Shown here piece by piece: positions 44,087 to 53,788 of a DNA stretch of 64,000 nt. The translations under genes and the position numbers were made by a program. A model generated the notes under the pieces. That model was not told where the DNA came from and ran no database searches. It was given only the letters and a program-made list of their open reading frames with translations. The stretch is taken from positions 744,001 to 808,000 of the forward strand of contig NZ_FZPA01000001.1 of assembly GCF_900188185.1 (NCBI RefSeq), read 5' to 3'. Each line of letters begins with the position of its first letter. The first letter of the stretch is position 1. The DNA comes from Sphingopyxis indica. Its GTDB lineage: Bacteria > Pseudomonadota > Alphaproteobacteria > Sphingomonadales > Sphingomonadaceae.

Positions 44087-45034
44087 TCAGAAGTCGTCCG
44101 CGGCCGCCATCAATCCCGCGAGCTTCTTCGGCGCCACCGCGCGCCAGCTCTTCGCGATCCAGCCCGCGAGATGCTCCCAATCATTGTCGCCAAGGTCGAG
44201 GCGGATCGCGATCCACCCGTCGCCGAAATAGGCGGGACGGAAATAGCGCGCTTCGTCCTGTTCGATCAGCATCGCCTGTTCTTCGGCGCCGCTGATCTTG
44301 ACGAGCAGCGCGGTGCGCCCGTCGCCATGATGGTCGGCCGAAAACCACGCGAATTTCTTGCCCTTGACGATCCCGAAGCAGGGCATGCCGTGCGACAGCG
44401 TCTCTTCGGCCTCGGGCATCGCCATTGCCGCCTCGCGCACGCGCCCCAGCCAGTAATCGGGGGTCCGCTCGCGCATCACAAAAGCGGCGAGCGTCGGCGG
44501 ATAAAGCTGATGCTCGGCGATCCGCACCCGCGCGCTCAGCGTCTCGGCGGTGTCGCCGGGCAGAATTGCCACCGGCGTCTGGGCGAGCACCGGCCCGTCG
44601 TCGAGCGCCGGCGTCACGACATGGACGCTGCACCCGCCGTGGCGGTCGCCGTTCGCGATCGCCTGCGCATGGGTGTCGAGCCCCTTATATTTCGGCAGCA
44701 GGCTCGGATGGATGTTGAGCATCCGCCCCGCCCAGCGCGCGACGAAATCGTCGCTCAATATCCGCATATAGCCCGCAAGCGCGACGAACTCGGCGCCGGC
44801 TTCGCGCAATTGCTCATCGACCAGCACGTCGAAGGCCGCGCGGCTCATGCCCTTGTGCGACAGGCTCCACGTCGCGACCCCCTCGGCCGCCGCGAGTGCA
44901 AGCCCCGGCGCATCGGGATTGTTGCTCGCGACGAGCACGATCTGATAGGGGCAGCTTTCCGCCTTTGCGGCGTAGAGCAAGGCGGCCATATTCGTGCCGG
45001 TGCCCGAGATCAGGACGGCGACGCGGGCTTTCAC
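44087..45034 (-). CDS. purN: Phosphoribosylglycinamide formyltransferase with C-terminal YjbR-like domain
   Basis: The 315-residue protein is about 100 residues longer than ordinary PurN. Residues 1-190 are a complete GAR transformylase: VLISGTGTNMAALL, the catalytic asparagine and histidine in NIHPSLLPKYKG, and the aspartate in TPALDDGPVLAQ. Residues 193-312 match the MmcQ/YjbR fold (SHGMPCFGIVKGKKFAWFSA, RPAYFGDGWIAIRLD). No frame break separates the two. The start is GTG at 45034 and its GGGGAGG ribosome-binding site is the end of the adjacent repeat. Confidence 0.9.
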   Translation of the reverse strand: MKARVAVLISGTGTNMAALLYAAKAESCPYQIVLVASNNPDAPGLALAAAEGVATWSLSHKGMSRAAFDVLVDEQLREAGAEFVALAGYMRILSDDFVARWAGRMLNIHPSLLPKYKGLDTHAQAIANGDRHGGCSVHVVTPALDDGPVLAQTPVAILPGDTAETLSARVRIAEHQLYPPTLAAFVMRERTPDYWLGRVREAAMAMPEAEETLSHGMPCFGIVKGKKFAWFSADHHGDGRTALLVKISGAEEQAMLIEQDEARYFRPAYFGDGWIAIRLDLGDNDWEHLAGWIAKSWRAVAPKKLAGLMAAADDF

Positions 45035-45037
45035 AGC

Positions 45038-45181
45038 GATCCTCCCCGGAACGGGGAGGGGGACCAGCGAAGCTGGTGGAGGGGCACAGGCTGGGCCGGC
45101 TGACGTCGAAAGGTCACGCAGAACCGCACGTGCCCCTCCACCATCCTGCGGATGGTCCCCCTCCCCGTTTCGGGGAGGATC
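45038..45181. repeat. Long palindromic repeat filling the purM-purN gap, family D
   Basis: GATCCTCCCCGGAACGGGGA at the left is matched by the reverse complement of CCCCGTTTCGGGGAGGATC at the right. Inner arms GGACCAGCGAAGCTGGTGG/CCACCATCCTGCGGATGGTC and GAGGGGCAC/GTGCCCCTC also pair. It starts right after the purM stop and ends 3 bases before the purN start, and its GGGGAGG end is placed to act as the purN Shine-Dalgarno. Confidence 0.85.
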
Positions 45182-46288
45182 TTACGCATCATGCGTCGCC
45201 GACCACGCCGCCATCGCGCTCCACGTCCCGGCGCCGCCGCTCACCGTGCAGCCCTTCGCACCCTCGGCGATATGGCCGATCCGGAACACCGTCTCACCCG
45301 CGGCTTCGAGCGCCGCGGTCACGTCCGCCACATCGCCCTCGGCGACGACCACCGCCATGCCGATCCCGCAGTTGAAGGTGCGCGCCATCTCCTCGGGCTC
45401 GATAGTCCCCTGCGCCTGCAGGAACGCCATCAGCCGCGGCTGCCCCCACGCATCGGCATCGACATGCGCGTGTAGCGTTTTCGGCAGGATGCGCGGGATA
45501 TTTTCGAGCAGGCCGCCGCCGGTGATATGCGCGAGCGCATGGACCTTGCCGCTCTTCACCAGCGGCAGCAGGCTTTTCACATAGATGCGCGTCGGCGCCA
45601 TCAGCGCGTCGATCAGCAGGACATTCTGATCGAAAAGGGCAGGGCGGTCGAGCTTCCAGCCCTTGTCGGCGGCGAGCCGGCGCACGAGCGAAAAGCCGTT
45701 CGAATGCACCCCCGACGAGGCGAGGCCCAGGATCGCGTCGCCCGCTGCCACCTTGTCGGCGGTCAGCACGTCGCCGCGCTCGACCGCACCGACGCAGAAA
45801 CCGGCGAGGTCATAGTCGCCGTCCGCATACATCCCCGGCATTTCGGCGGTCTCGCCGCCGATCAGCGCGCATCCCGCCTGCTTGCACCCTTCGGCGATGC
45901 TGGCGACCACCGCGGTCGCTTGCGTCTTGTCGAGCCTTCCGGTCGCATAATAATCGAGGAAGAAGAGCGGCTCGGCGCCCTGGACGATCAGGTCATTGAC
46001 GCACATCGCGACCAGGTCGATGCCGACCCCGTCGTGGCGCCCCGATTCGATCGCGAGCTTCAGCTTGGTGCCGACTCCGTCGTTGGCGGCGACGAGCAGC
46101 GGATCGGTGAATCCCGCCGCCTTCAAGTCGAAAAAACCGCCGAAACCGCCAAGGTCGGCGTCCGCGCCGGGGCGCCGCGTCGCGCGGGCCAGCGGGGCGA
46201 TGGCACGGACCAGCGCATTGCCGGCGTCGATCGACACGCCAGCCCCGGCATATGTATAGGGGACGGGCTCGTTGTGCTTGGATTCCAT
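45182..46288 (-). CDS. purM: Phosphoribosylformylglycinamidine cyclo-ligase (AIR synthetase)
   Basis: The 368-residue enzyme closes the imidazole ring of purines using ATP. Landmarks are [70 protein letters not shown] and [15 protein letters not shown]. The start at 46288 ([18 protein letters not shown]) follows the family N-terminus; a longer open frame upstream is not protein-like. Downstream is purN, the earlier step in the same pathway. Confidence 0.95.
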   Translation of the reverse strand: MESKHNEPVPYTYAGAGVSIDAGNALVRAIAPLARATRRPGADADLGGFGGFFDLKAAGFTDPLLVAANDGVGTKLKLAIESGRHDGVGIDLVAMCVNDLIVQGAEPLFFLDYYATGRLDKTQATAVVASIAEGCKQAGCALIGGETAEMPGMYADGDYDLAGFCVGAVERGDVLTADKVAAGDAILGLASSGVHSNGFSLVRRLAADKGWKLDRPALFDQNVLLIDALMAPTRIYVKSLLPLVKSGKVHALAHITGGGLLENIPRILPKTLHAHVDADAWGQPRLMAFLQAQGTIEPEEMARTFNCGIGMAVVVAEGDVADVTAALEAAGETVFRIGHIAEGAKGCTVSGGAGTWSAMAAWSATHDA

Positions 46289-46451
46289 AGAAGGCGCGAC
46301 TAACGAGTTCAGCCGACAAATGCCATGATTTCCTTGTCGGCGTTCGCCGCTTTGGCCTAGAGCAGCCTGAATCGTCGTTCCCGTCATATGCTTCACGCAA
46401 AATGGCAAAAGGTGGTTATCGCAGCTTGGCACTGAGGACATTGACAGGAAT

Positions 46452-46534
46452 CGTCATTGCGAGGAGCGAAGCGACGCGGCAATCCAGAGCTTGCGCAAGC
46501 CGCCCTGGATTGCTTCGCTCCGCTCGCAATGACG
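46452..46534. repeat. Palindromic intergenic repeat, family F
   Basis: CGTCATTGCGAGGAGCGAAG on the left pairs with CTTCGCTCCGCTCGCAATGACG on the right. CGGCAATCCAG and CTGGATTG continue the stem with small mismatches. The 302-base gap 46289-46590 contains only this element and the divergent promoter regions of purM and the DUF2066 gene. Confidence 0.85.
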
Positions 46535-46590
46535 AAGGACGTGAATCCGGCGTCGTCAGCTATTTGGTCGGGATAAGGCATTAGGACATC

Positions 46591-47862
46591 ATGATTTCGG
46601 CCGCACTTCCTCGCTTTCGCTCCGGTTTTCCACGATCGGCTCTCCGCCGCGACTGGCGCCTGTTTGCGCTCGCCGGCCTGCTGATCGCGCTGCTCGTTAC
46701 GGGGATCGTTCAGGGGCAGATCGCGCGCGGTGACCGCGGCATCACGCCGATCAACAGCAGCGGCGACTTTCTGACGAGCGGCATCAAGATCGACGTGACC
46801 GCGAAAAATGCGGAGGAAGCGCGCGAACTCGGCTGGCGCGAGGCGCAGCGCAAGGGCTGGGCGCAGCTCTATCGCAAGACGAACGGCAGCGACGGCCCGG
46901 CGCTCGGCGATTCGGTGCTCGACGGCATCGTCACCGCGATCGTCGTCGAAAAGGAAGAATTCGGCCCGCGCCGCTATGTCGCGACTCTCGGCGTCCAGTT
47001 CGACCGCGTGCGCGCAGGGCAGATTCTGGGGGTCAGCGGCCGCACGCTGCGCTCGCCGCCTTTGCTCGTCATCCCCGTCTATTCGATCGCGGGCGTCCCG
47101 CAGGTCTTCGAACGGCGCAGCGAGTGGCAGCGCGCCTGGGCCGAATATAATACGGGGCAAAGCGCGATCGACTATGTCCGCACCGCGGGAACGGGCGCCG
47201 ATACCCTGCTCATCAACGCGGGGCAGGTCGGGCGCCGCGGCCGTGTGTGGTGGCGCGTCATTCTCGATCAATATGGCGCCGCTGACGTGCTGATACCGAC
47301 CGCGCGCATCGAATACAGCTATCCGGGCGGTCCGATCACCGGCCATTTCGCCGCGCGTTTCGGCCCCGACGACGAATTGCTCGGCACCTTCACCATGACA
47401 GGCCCCAGCACCCGCGCGCTTCCCGACATGATGGAAAAGGCGGTGGCGCGGATGGACCGCATCTACACCGACGCGCTCGCGGCGGGCACGCTCAGGACCG
47501 ACCGCTATCTCGTCCTCGAAAAGCCGGTCGAGGCCGAGGATCTGCCCGAAGAAACGATCGGGGACGACGCCCTCGCCGGCGAGGCCGACGTCAGCGTCCT
47601 GCCGCCGGCGACGCCGCAGCCCGGCGTCGCGAGCTTCACCGTCCAATATGCCTCGCCCGACGTCGAATCGGTGTCGGCGACCGAGCGCGCGGTGGGCGCG
47701 GTTCCCGGCGTGCAGTCGGCCTCGACCACCAGCCTCGCGCTCGGCGGCACGTCGGTGATGCGCGTGTCCTTCCGCGGCGACATCGCCGCGCTCAAGGCGG
47801 CGCTCGAAGCGCGCGGCTACGAGGTCCAGCAAGGCGGCAACACGCTTCGGATCAACCGTTGA
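46591..47862 (+). CDS. DUF2066 family protein
   Basis: The 423-residue protein has an N-terminal anchor or signal segment (about residues 24-43, LFALAGLLIALLVTGIVQG). A DUF2066 periplasmic region follows (ITPINSSGDFLTSGIKIDVT, ARELGWREAQRKGWAQLYRK). A C-terminal beta-alpha-beta part with ferredoxin-like layout (SFTVQYASPDVESVSATERA, IAALKAALEARGYEV) resembles heavy-metal-associated domains but lacks CxxC. It overlaps hdaA by one base. The role is unknown; its link to hdaA is conserved in alphaproteobacteria. Confidence 0.75.
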   Translation: MISAALPRFRSGFPRSALRRDWRLFALAGLLIALLVTGIVQGQIARGDRGITPINSSGDFLTSGIKIDVTAKNAEEARELGWREAQRKGWAQLYRKTNGSDGPALGDSVLDGIVTAIVVEKEEFGPRRYVATLGVQFDRVRAGQILGVSGRTLRSPPLLVIPVYSIAGVPQVFERRSEWQRAWAEYNTGQSAIDYVRTAGTGADTLLINAGQVGRRGRVWWRVILDQYGAADVLIPTARIEYSYPGGPITGHFAARFGPDDELLGTFTMTGPSTRALPDMMEKAVARMDRIYTDALAAGTLRTDRYLVLEKPVEAEDLPEETIGDDALAGEADVSVLPPATPQPGVASFTVQYASPDVESVSATERAVGAVPGVQSASTTSLALGGTSVMRVSFRGDIAALKAALEARGYEVQQGGNTLRINR

Positions 47863-48521
47863 TGGCGCGCGCATCGGGCCAATTTGCGCTGCCACTCGAC
47901 TGGAGCGCGGGCGGCGCCAACGACGGTCCGCTGATCGTCGGGGCGAGCAACGCCGACGCGGTGCGCTATCTTCAGCATGTCGCGACCTGGCCGGTCCGCA
48001 CCGCGATCCTCGTCGGCCCGCCGCGATCGGGACGCAGCCTGATCGGGCGCATCTTCGCCCGCGAAACCGGCGGCCGCGTGATCGACGGCGCGAAAAGCGT
48101 GTCGGAGGAGGAGATGTTCCATGCGTGGAACGCGGCGCAGGCGAGCGGCACGCCGCTGCTCGTGATCGCCGATACCCCGCCATCCGCGTGGAATATCGGG
48201 CTTCCCGACCTCGCCTCGCGGCTGCGCGCGGTGCCCGTGCTCACCATCGGCGAGCCCGACGACTGCCTCGCCCGCGATCTCATAGAGGCGCTGTTCGCGC
48301 AGCGCGGCATGACGATCTCACCCGAAATTCCGTCCTATGTCGTGCCGCGGATGGAGCGCAGCTATGCGATGATTCACCGCGTCGTCGATGCCCTCGATTC
48401 GGCCTCGCTCGCGCAGGGGCGGCGGATCGGGGTTCGTCTCGCGCGTGAAACATTGCTGTCACAGGGGCTGATCGACCCCGATTTGCTGGAGCGGGATTCG
48501 CGCTCTTCACCGGCAGGATGA
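47862..48521 (+). CDS. hdaA: DnaA-related replication regulator HdaA
   Basis: The 219-residue AAA-fold protein is related to DnaA domain III but has no DNA-binding domain IV. It begins with QFALPLDW, the clamp-binding QL/F-type motif of Hda proteins. A P-loop-like [15 protein letters not shown], a Walker B region ([10 protein letters not shown] in place of a strict DD/DE) and an arginine-rich C-terminus follow. With the sliding clamp it promotes DnaA-ATP hydrolysis and limits re-initiation. It is coupled to its neighbours by 1- and 4-base overlaps. Confidence 0.88.
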   Translation: MARASGQFALPLDWSAGGANDGPLIVGASNADAVRYLQHVATWPVRTAILVGPPRSGRSLIGRIFARETGGRVIDGAKSVSEEEMFHAWNAAQASGTPLLVIADTPPSAWNIGLPDLASRLRAVPVLTIGEPDDCLARDLIEALFAQRGMTISPEIPSYVVPRMERSYAMIHRVVDALDSASLAQGRRIGVRLARETLLSQGLIDPDLLERDSRSSPAG

Positions 48522-50698
48522 CCCCCATGTCGCAGACCGAAACGCCGCTGCACGCCGACTTCGAACCCGACACCGCCCCGCCGGCCTTCGGGCCCGACCG
48601 CTTCTTCAACCGCGAACTTTCGTGGCTCGCCTTCAACCGGCGGGTGATGGAGGAAGCGCGCAATCCCGCGCATCCGCTGCTCGAACGCCTGCGCTTCCTG
48701 TCGATTTCGGGCAGCAACCTCGACGAATTCTTCATGGTGCGCGTCGCGGGGCTCAAGGGACAGCAGCTTCAGGGGATCGACGACCCCTCCGCCGACGGCC
48801 GCACGCCGGGCCAGGAGCTCGCCGAAATCGAGGCCGAGGTGAACCGCCTCGTCGACCAGCAGCAGAGCGAATGGCAATATCTCCACGGCCAGCTCGCCGA
48901 ACAGGGGGTGATCGTCCACGGCGACGGGTCCGACGCGGCAGCGCTCCGCGCCTCGCTGCGCCAATATTTCGTCGACCAGATTTTTCCGATCCTGACCCCG
49001 CAGGTCCTCGACCCCGCGCACCCCTTTCCCTTCGTGCCCAACCGCGGGCTCGGCATCATCTTCGACCTCGAGCGCAAGGCGACGGGCGACACGGTGCGCG
49101 AACTCGTCATGATCCCCGCCTCGCTGCCGCGCTTCGTGCCGGTGCCGGGCGAGGAGACCGGCTTCGTTCCGGTCGAATATCTCATCGAAATCTTCGGCGA
49201 CCTGCTCTTTCCGGGCTATGCCATCCGCTCGCGCGGCGTGTTCCGCGTCATTCGCGACAGCGACATCGAAATCGAGGAAGAGGCCGAGGATCTGGTGCGC
49301 CTGTTCCGCACCGCGATCCGCCGCCGCCGCCGCGGCCGCGTCATCCTGCTCGAACTCGCCGCCGACATGCCGGGCGAGTTGGCCGAAGTGCTGCACGCCG
49401 ACATTCAGGGGCACGAGGCGATCGTCGCCAAGATCGCCGGTTTCGTCGGACTCGCGGCGCTTTCGGCGATCGTCGACGTCGATCGTCCCGACCTCAAATT
49501 CCCGGCCTATTCGCCGCGTTTTCCCGAACGAATCCGCGAACATGGCGGCGATTGTTTCGCCGCGATCCGGTCGAAGGACATCGTCGTCCATCACCCCTAT
49601 GAGAGCTTCGACGTCGTGCTCTCCTTTCTGCGCCAGGCCGCGGCCGACCCCGACGTCATCGCGATCAAGCAGACGCTCTATCGCGCCGGCAACCAGTCGC
49701 CGGTGATCCGCGCGCTGATCGAGGCGGCCGAGGCGGGCAAGTCGGTGACCGCGGTGGTCGAACTCAAGGCGCGCTTCGACGAAGAGCAGAATCTCCTCTG
49801 GGCGAACCAGCTCGAGCGTGCGGGGGTGCAGGTCGTCTATGGCTTCATCGAGTGGAAGACCCATGCCAAGATTTCGATGGTCGTGCGCCGCGAAGGGCAG
49901 GGCTATCGCACCTATTGCCATTTCGGGACCGGCAATTATCACCCGATCACCGCACGCATCTACACCGATCTGAGCTTCTTCACCGCCGATCCGCGCGCGG
50001 GGCGCGATGCGGCGCAACTCTTCAACTATATCACCGGCTATGTCGAGCCCGATCATCTAGAAATGGTGATCATGTCACCGCTCAACATGCGGAAAAGCCT
50101 GTGCAAGCTGGTCGATGACGAGATTCGGGCGGCGCGCGCGGGGCGGCCGTCGGGGGTGTGGGCGAAGATGAACAGCATCGTCGATCCCGACATCATCGAC
50201 AAGCTCTACGAAGCGAGCATGGCGGGGGTGCCGATCGAACTCAGCGTGCGCGGCATCTGCTGCCTGCGTCCCGGCGTGCCGGGTCTGTCGGAGACGATCC
50301 GCGTCAAGTCGGTCGTCGGCCGCTTCCTCGAGCATAGCCGCATCTGGGCCTTCGCGGGCGGCGCGGCGCTGCCGCACCAGCGCGCGAAACTCTATATCTC
50401 GAGCGCCGACTGGATGCCGCGCAACTTCGACCGGCGCGTCGAATATATGATCCCGATCGAAAATCCGACCGTCCACGACCAGATATTGGACCAGGTGCTC
50501 GTCGCGAACTTCATCGACAATGAACAAAGCTGGGAACTCCAGCCCGACGGCACCTATCTGCGCTTAACTCCGGGCGACAAGCCATTTAATCTACACCATT
50601 ATTTTATGAACAACCCCTCGCTCTCGGGCCGCGGCACCGCGCTCCACAAACGCCACGACGTCCCGACCCTCGCCTTCGATATGCGCGAAGATGGATAA
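48518..50698 (+). CDS. ppk1: Polyphosphate kinase 1
   Basis: The 726-residue enzyme makes polyphosphate from ATP. It begins with the PPK N-terminal domain ([36 protein letters not shown]). Two PLD-like catalytic domains follow; the autophosphorylated histidine lies in [11 protein letters not shown] and an additional histidine motif in [16 protein letters not shown]. The start at 48518 overlaps the hdaA stop as ATGA, and ATG 48527 is also possible. It overlaps ppx by 8 bases. Confidence 0.96.
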   Translation: MTPMSQTETPLHADFEPDTAPPAFGPDRFFNRELSWLAFNRRVMEEARNPAHPLLERLRFLSISGSNLDEFFMVRVAGLKGQQLQGIDDPSADGRTPGQELAEIEAEVNRLVDQQQSEWQYLHGQLAEQGVIVHGDGSDAAALRASLRQYFVDQIFPILTPQVLDPAHPFPFVPNRGLGIIFDLERKATGDTVRELVMIPASLPRFVPVPGEETGFVPVEYLIEIFGDLLFPGYAIRSRGVFRVIRDSDIEIEEEAEDLVRLFRTAIRRRRRGRVILLELAADMPGELAEVLHADIQGHEAIVAKIAGFVGLAALSAIVDVDRPDLKFPAYSPRFPERIREHGGDCFAAIRSKDIVVHHPYESFDVVLSFLRQAAADPDVIAIKQTLYRAGNQSPVIRALIEAAEAGKSVTAVVELKARFDEEQNLLWANQLERAGVQVVYGFIEWKTHAKISMVVRREGQGYRTYCHFGTGNYHPITARIYTDLSFFTADPRAGRDAAQLFNYITGYVEPDHLEMVIMSPLNMRKSLCKLVDDEIRAARAGRPSGVWAKMNSIVDPDIIDKLYEASMAGVPIELSVRGICCLRPGVPGLSETIRVKSVVGRFLEHSRIWAFAGGAALPHQRAKLYISSADWMPRNFDRRVEYMIPIENPTVHDQILDQVLVANFIDNEQSWELQPDGTYLRLTPGDKPFNLHHYFMNNPSLSGRGTALHKRHDVPTLAFDMREDG

Positions 50699-52160
50699 AA
50701 TCCGCGCCCACCGCTCCGCCGTCATCGACATCGGCTCCAACTCCGTCCGTCTCGTCGTTTACGAGGGCCCGGCGCGCGCGCCCGCGGTCATCTTCAACGA
50801 AAAGGTCGCCGCCGGCCTCGGCCGCGGCCTCTCGATCGACGGTCGTATCGCGGACGAGGATGCAATGCGCGGTCTGGTGGCGCTGCGCCGCTACGCGCTG
50901 CTTGCGCGGCACATGGAGGTGAAGGATCTGCAATGCGTCGCCACCGCCGCGGTGCGCGACGCGACCAACGGCGCCGATTTCATCGCCGGCGCCGCTGAAG
51001 CGGGCCTCAAAATCCGCCTGTTGTCGGGCGAGGAGGAAGCCGAAGCCGCCGGTTGCGGCGTCCTGTCGGCGATTCCCGACGCGCGCGGCATTGCCGTCGA
51101 TCTCGGCGGCGGCAGCCTCGAACTGGCTGAGGTTGCGGGTGGCGAGATCGGCCGCTGTGCATCCTTTCCGCTCGGCGTGCTGCGCCTGCCGGCGCTGCGC
51201 AGGGACGGGCAACAGGCGTTCGAGCGCGCGGTCCGCAAGATGTTGAGGGCGGCGGGCTGGCCGGGGAACCTGACCGGTTCGCCGCTCTATCTCGTTGGCG
51301 GCTCGTGGCGCGCGCTCGCGCGCCTCGACCTCGACCTTACCAAGGATCCGCTCGCGGTGCTCGACCAGCATCGCCTGCCGCGTAGCGCGTTGCGCCGTCT
51401 GCTCCGCGCGACCAAGCGGCTGAGCTTTGACGAGCTCAAGGCGATCCCCGGGATGGCATCGAACCGCGCCGCGACGCTGCCCGACGCCGCGGCGCTGCTC
51501 GCAGCGCTCGTCAATATCATCGACGTGCCCGAGATGACCGTGTCATCGTCGGGCCTGCGCGAAGGCTTGCTCTATCAGGCGCTTGACAGAAAGGTGCGCG
51601 CGCAGGACCCGCTGATCGTCGCCGCCGAATTCGAAGGCCGCCGCCTCGCGCGTTTTACCCCGCACGGCCGCGCGATCGCCCACTGGATCGCGCCGCTCTT
51701 CGCCAGCGAATCACCCGCCGACGCCCGCATCCGGCTTGCGGCGAGCCTGCTCAGCGATGTCGCATGGTCGGCGAACCCCGATTTCCGCGCCGAGCGCGGC
51801 ACCGAGATCGGTCTGCACGGCAATTGGCGCGGAATCGATATCGAGGGGCGCATCCTGCTCGCACGCGCACTCCACGCAGGTTTCGGCGGCGCCGATGCCG
51901 ATTTTCCGCCAATGGGGACGCTGGTTCGCGAGGAACGGCTGGCGCGCGCCCGGCAATGGGGCATCGCGATCCGCCTCGCCCAGCGCTTGACCGGCGGCGT
52001 CGAGGCGCCGCTGAAGGCGAGCGCGATCGCCGAAACCGACGGCAAGCTGACGCTCAGCCTCGATCCGGGCTGGCATCATCTTGTCGGCGAATCGGTCGAA
52101 CGGCGGCTGCGCTCGCTGGCGCAGGCGCTCGACACCAAGCCCGAGATCCGGCTCCTTTGA
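50691..52160 (+). CDS. ppx: Exopolyphosphatase (Ppx/GppA family)
   Basis: The 489-residue protein has the ASKHA phosphatase fold: [45 protein letters not shown] and [17 protein letters not shown]-terminal HD-like helical part (about residues 310-480) follows. It cuts phosphate from polyphosphate ends and may also act on pppGpp. Its overlap with ppk1 means synthesis and degradation are expressed together. Confidence 0.94.
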   Translation: MDKIRAHRSAVIDIGSNSVRLVVYEGPARAPAVIFNEKVAAGLGRGLSIDGRIADEDAMRGLVALRRYALLARHMEVKDLQCVATAAVRDATNGADFIAGAAEAGLKIRLLSGEEEAEAAGCGVLSAIPDARGIAVDLGGGSLELAEVAGGEIGRCASFPLGVLRLPALRRDGQQAFERAVRKMLRAAGWPGNLTGSPLYLVGGSWRALARLDLDLTKDPLAVLDQHRLPRSALRRLLRATKRLSFDELKAIPGMASNRAATLPDAAALLAALVNIIDVPEMTVSSSGLREGLLYQALDRKVRAQDPLIVAAEFEGRRLARFTPHGRAIAHWIAPLFASESPADARIRLAASLLSDVAWSANPDFRAERGTEIGLHGNWRGIDIEGRILLARALHAGFGGADADFPPMGTLVREERLARARQWGIAIRLAQRLTGGVEAPLKASAIAETDGKLTLSLDPGWHHLVGESVERRLRSLAQALDTKPEIRLL

Positions 52161-52163
52161 GGG

Positions 52164-53351
52164 TCAGTCGGCGGTAGCGGGAACGGGTTCGATCCGGCTC
52201 ATCAACAGCTTGCCGTCCTTGACCGCGAAGCCCATCCGCCCCTCGACGAGGTCGAGCGCGGCATGACCGAAAACCTCATACCGCCAGCCCTGCATCATCG
52301 GAATATCGTCGCGTCGCCCGGCGGCAAGCGCTTCGAGGTCGTCGCTGCGCGCGATCAGCCGCGCCGCAACATTGAGTTCGCGCGCGCGGATTTTGAGCAA
52401 GAGCTTGAGCAGGTCGGCGACGAGCGCCCCTTCCTTGCCGAGCCCCGGCCCGCGCGGCACGCGGTCGGGCATATCGTCCTTCGACAATGGCGCCGCGGTG
52501 TCGAGCGCCTGCATCAGGCGGCCGCCGATATCGTTCGATTTCCACGTCGCGGACAGCCCGCGCACGCGGCCGAGCCCGTCCTGATCCTTCGGCGGATGCG
52601 CGGCGAGGTCGGCGAGCGTCTCGTCCTTGACGATGCGCCCGCGCGGCAGATTCTTGTTGCGTGCCTCGCGCTCGCGCCATGCGGCGAGCGCCTTCAGCCG
52701 CCCGAGCACATCGGGCTTGCGCGACGGCATCTTGATCCGCTGCCACGCCCGCTCCGGATCGACCGCATAGTTGGTCGGGTCCGCGAGCTTTTCCATTTCT
52801 TCGTCGAGCCAATGCCCTCGGCCGGTTTTCACCAGCTTCTTGAGCATCATCGGGAAAATCTTCGCGAGATGGGTGACGTCGCCGATCGCATAGTCGATCT
52901 GCCGCTTGTCGAGCGGCCGCCGGCTCCAGTCGGTGAAGCGCGCGCCCTTGTCGAGATGCACGCCGAGCCATGCTTCGACAAGGTTCGAATAGCCGACCTG
53001 TTCGGCCTGGCCGAGCGCCATCTGGCCGATCTGCGTGTCGAAGATCGGGTGCGGCGTCTTGCCGGTCATATTGAAGATGATTTCGACATCCTGCCCGCCG
53101 GCGTGGAAGACCTTCAATATCTCTTCGTTGTCGACGAGCAGGTCGAGCAGAGGGGCAAGGTCGATGCCCGGCGCCATCGGGTCGATCGCGGCGGCGTGCG
53201 CGTTGTCGGCGACCTGGATCAGACAGAGTTCGGGCCAGAAAGTATTCTCGCGCATGAACTCGGTATCGACCGCGATGAAATCGCTGTCCCGGATCAGATC
53301 GCAAAATTCGATGAGCGCTTCGCTGGACTCGATTAACGGATGGACTTGCAT
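52164..53351 (-). CDS. rnd: Ribonuclease D
   Basis: The 395-residue 3'-5' exoribonuclease of the DEDDy class trims tRNA precursors. Motif I is FIAVDTEFMRENTFWPELCL, motif II is KVFHAGGQDVEIIF and motif III is DYAIGDVTHLAKIF with the tyrosine-aspartate pair. The HRDC domain follows (about residues 215-295: RLKALAAWREREARNKNLPR). Convergent with ppx with only 3 bases between the stops. Confidence 0.95.
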   Translation of the reverse strand: MQVHPLIESSEALIEFCDLIRDSDFIAVDTEFMRENTFWPELCLIQVADNAHAAAIDPMAPGIDLAPLLDLLVDNEEILKVFHAGGQDVEIIFNMTGKTPHPIFDTQIGQMALGQAEQVGYSNLVEAWLGVHLDKGARFTDWSRRPLDKRQIDYAIGDVTHLAKIFPMMLKKLVKTGRGHWLDEEMEKLADPTNYAVDPERAWQRIKMPSRKPDVLGRLKALAAWREREARNKNLPRGRIVKDETLADLAAHPPKDQDGLGRVRGLSATWKSNDIGGRLMQALDTAAPLSKDDMPDRVPRGPGLGKEGALVADLLKLLLKIRARELNVAARLIARSDDLEALAAGRRDDIPMMQGWRYEVFGHAALDLVEGRMGFAVKDGKLLMSRIEPVPATAD

Positions 53352-53458
53352 GTCGCGCCTATACAGCTAGTTGATGCGGACGGGCAGGAAAAATTGTCCA
53401 AATCTCTTCGGGTCGCGCAGCCGGAATACCGGCATGGGGTAAACAGAAGGGGTTTGTC

Positions 53459-53788
53459 ATGTTGTGGGTCGGTTGGGGGGTCGCCCTCCTCGCGCTCGCG
53501 CTGCTCGCGGGGCAATATGCCGCCGGACAGGCGGATATGTTCGTCTCGATCGCCAATCCGCGACCGCTCGACGAAGATCATATGGTGGTGACGCTGAAAG
53601 GATGGGGATTCGCGAGCAAGGCCGCGCAGCCCTTCCTTGCCGGCGCTTCCGACTTCGGACTGTCCGATGTGCGCGTCTATGCCACGCGGCGCCAGATGCT
53701 GAAGTCGATCGCCAGCTTCGGCTTTGTGCGGCCAGTGACCGTCGCGTGGCGCGCCCATGCCGGCATCCAGCCGCTCGGGGACGCCTGA
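53459..53788 (+). CDS. Small membrane-anchored hypothetical protein
   Basis: The 109-residue protein has one N-terminal hydrophobic helix (residues 1-22, MLWVGWGVALLALALLAGQY) and then a soluble part (FVSIANPRPLDEDHMVVTLK) with no motif I recognise. AGAAGGGG lies upstream of the ATG. Its stop overlaps the start of the flavoprotein gene by one base (TGATG), so the two are probably translated together and may work together. No function assigned. Confidence 0.72.
   Translation: MLWVGWGVALLALALLAGQYAAGQADMFVSIANPRPLDEDHMVVTLKGWGFASKAAQPFLAGASDFGLSDVRVYATRRQMLKSIASFGFVRPVTVAWRAHAGIQPLGDA

Noticed and set aside
46289-46441. Extension of purM to an upstream in-frame start at 46441
   Set aside because: The added residues are not family-like, whereas [18 protein letters not shown] fits the PurM N-terminus.
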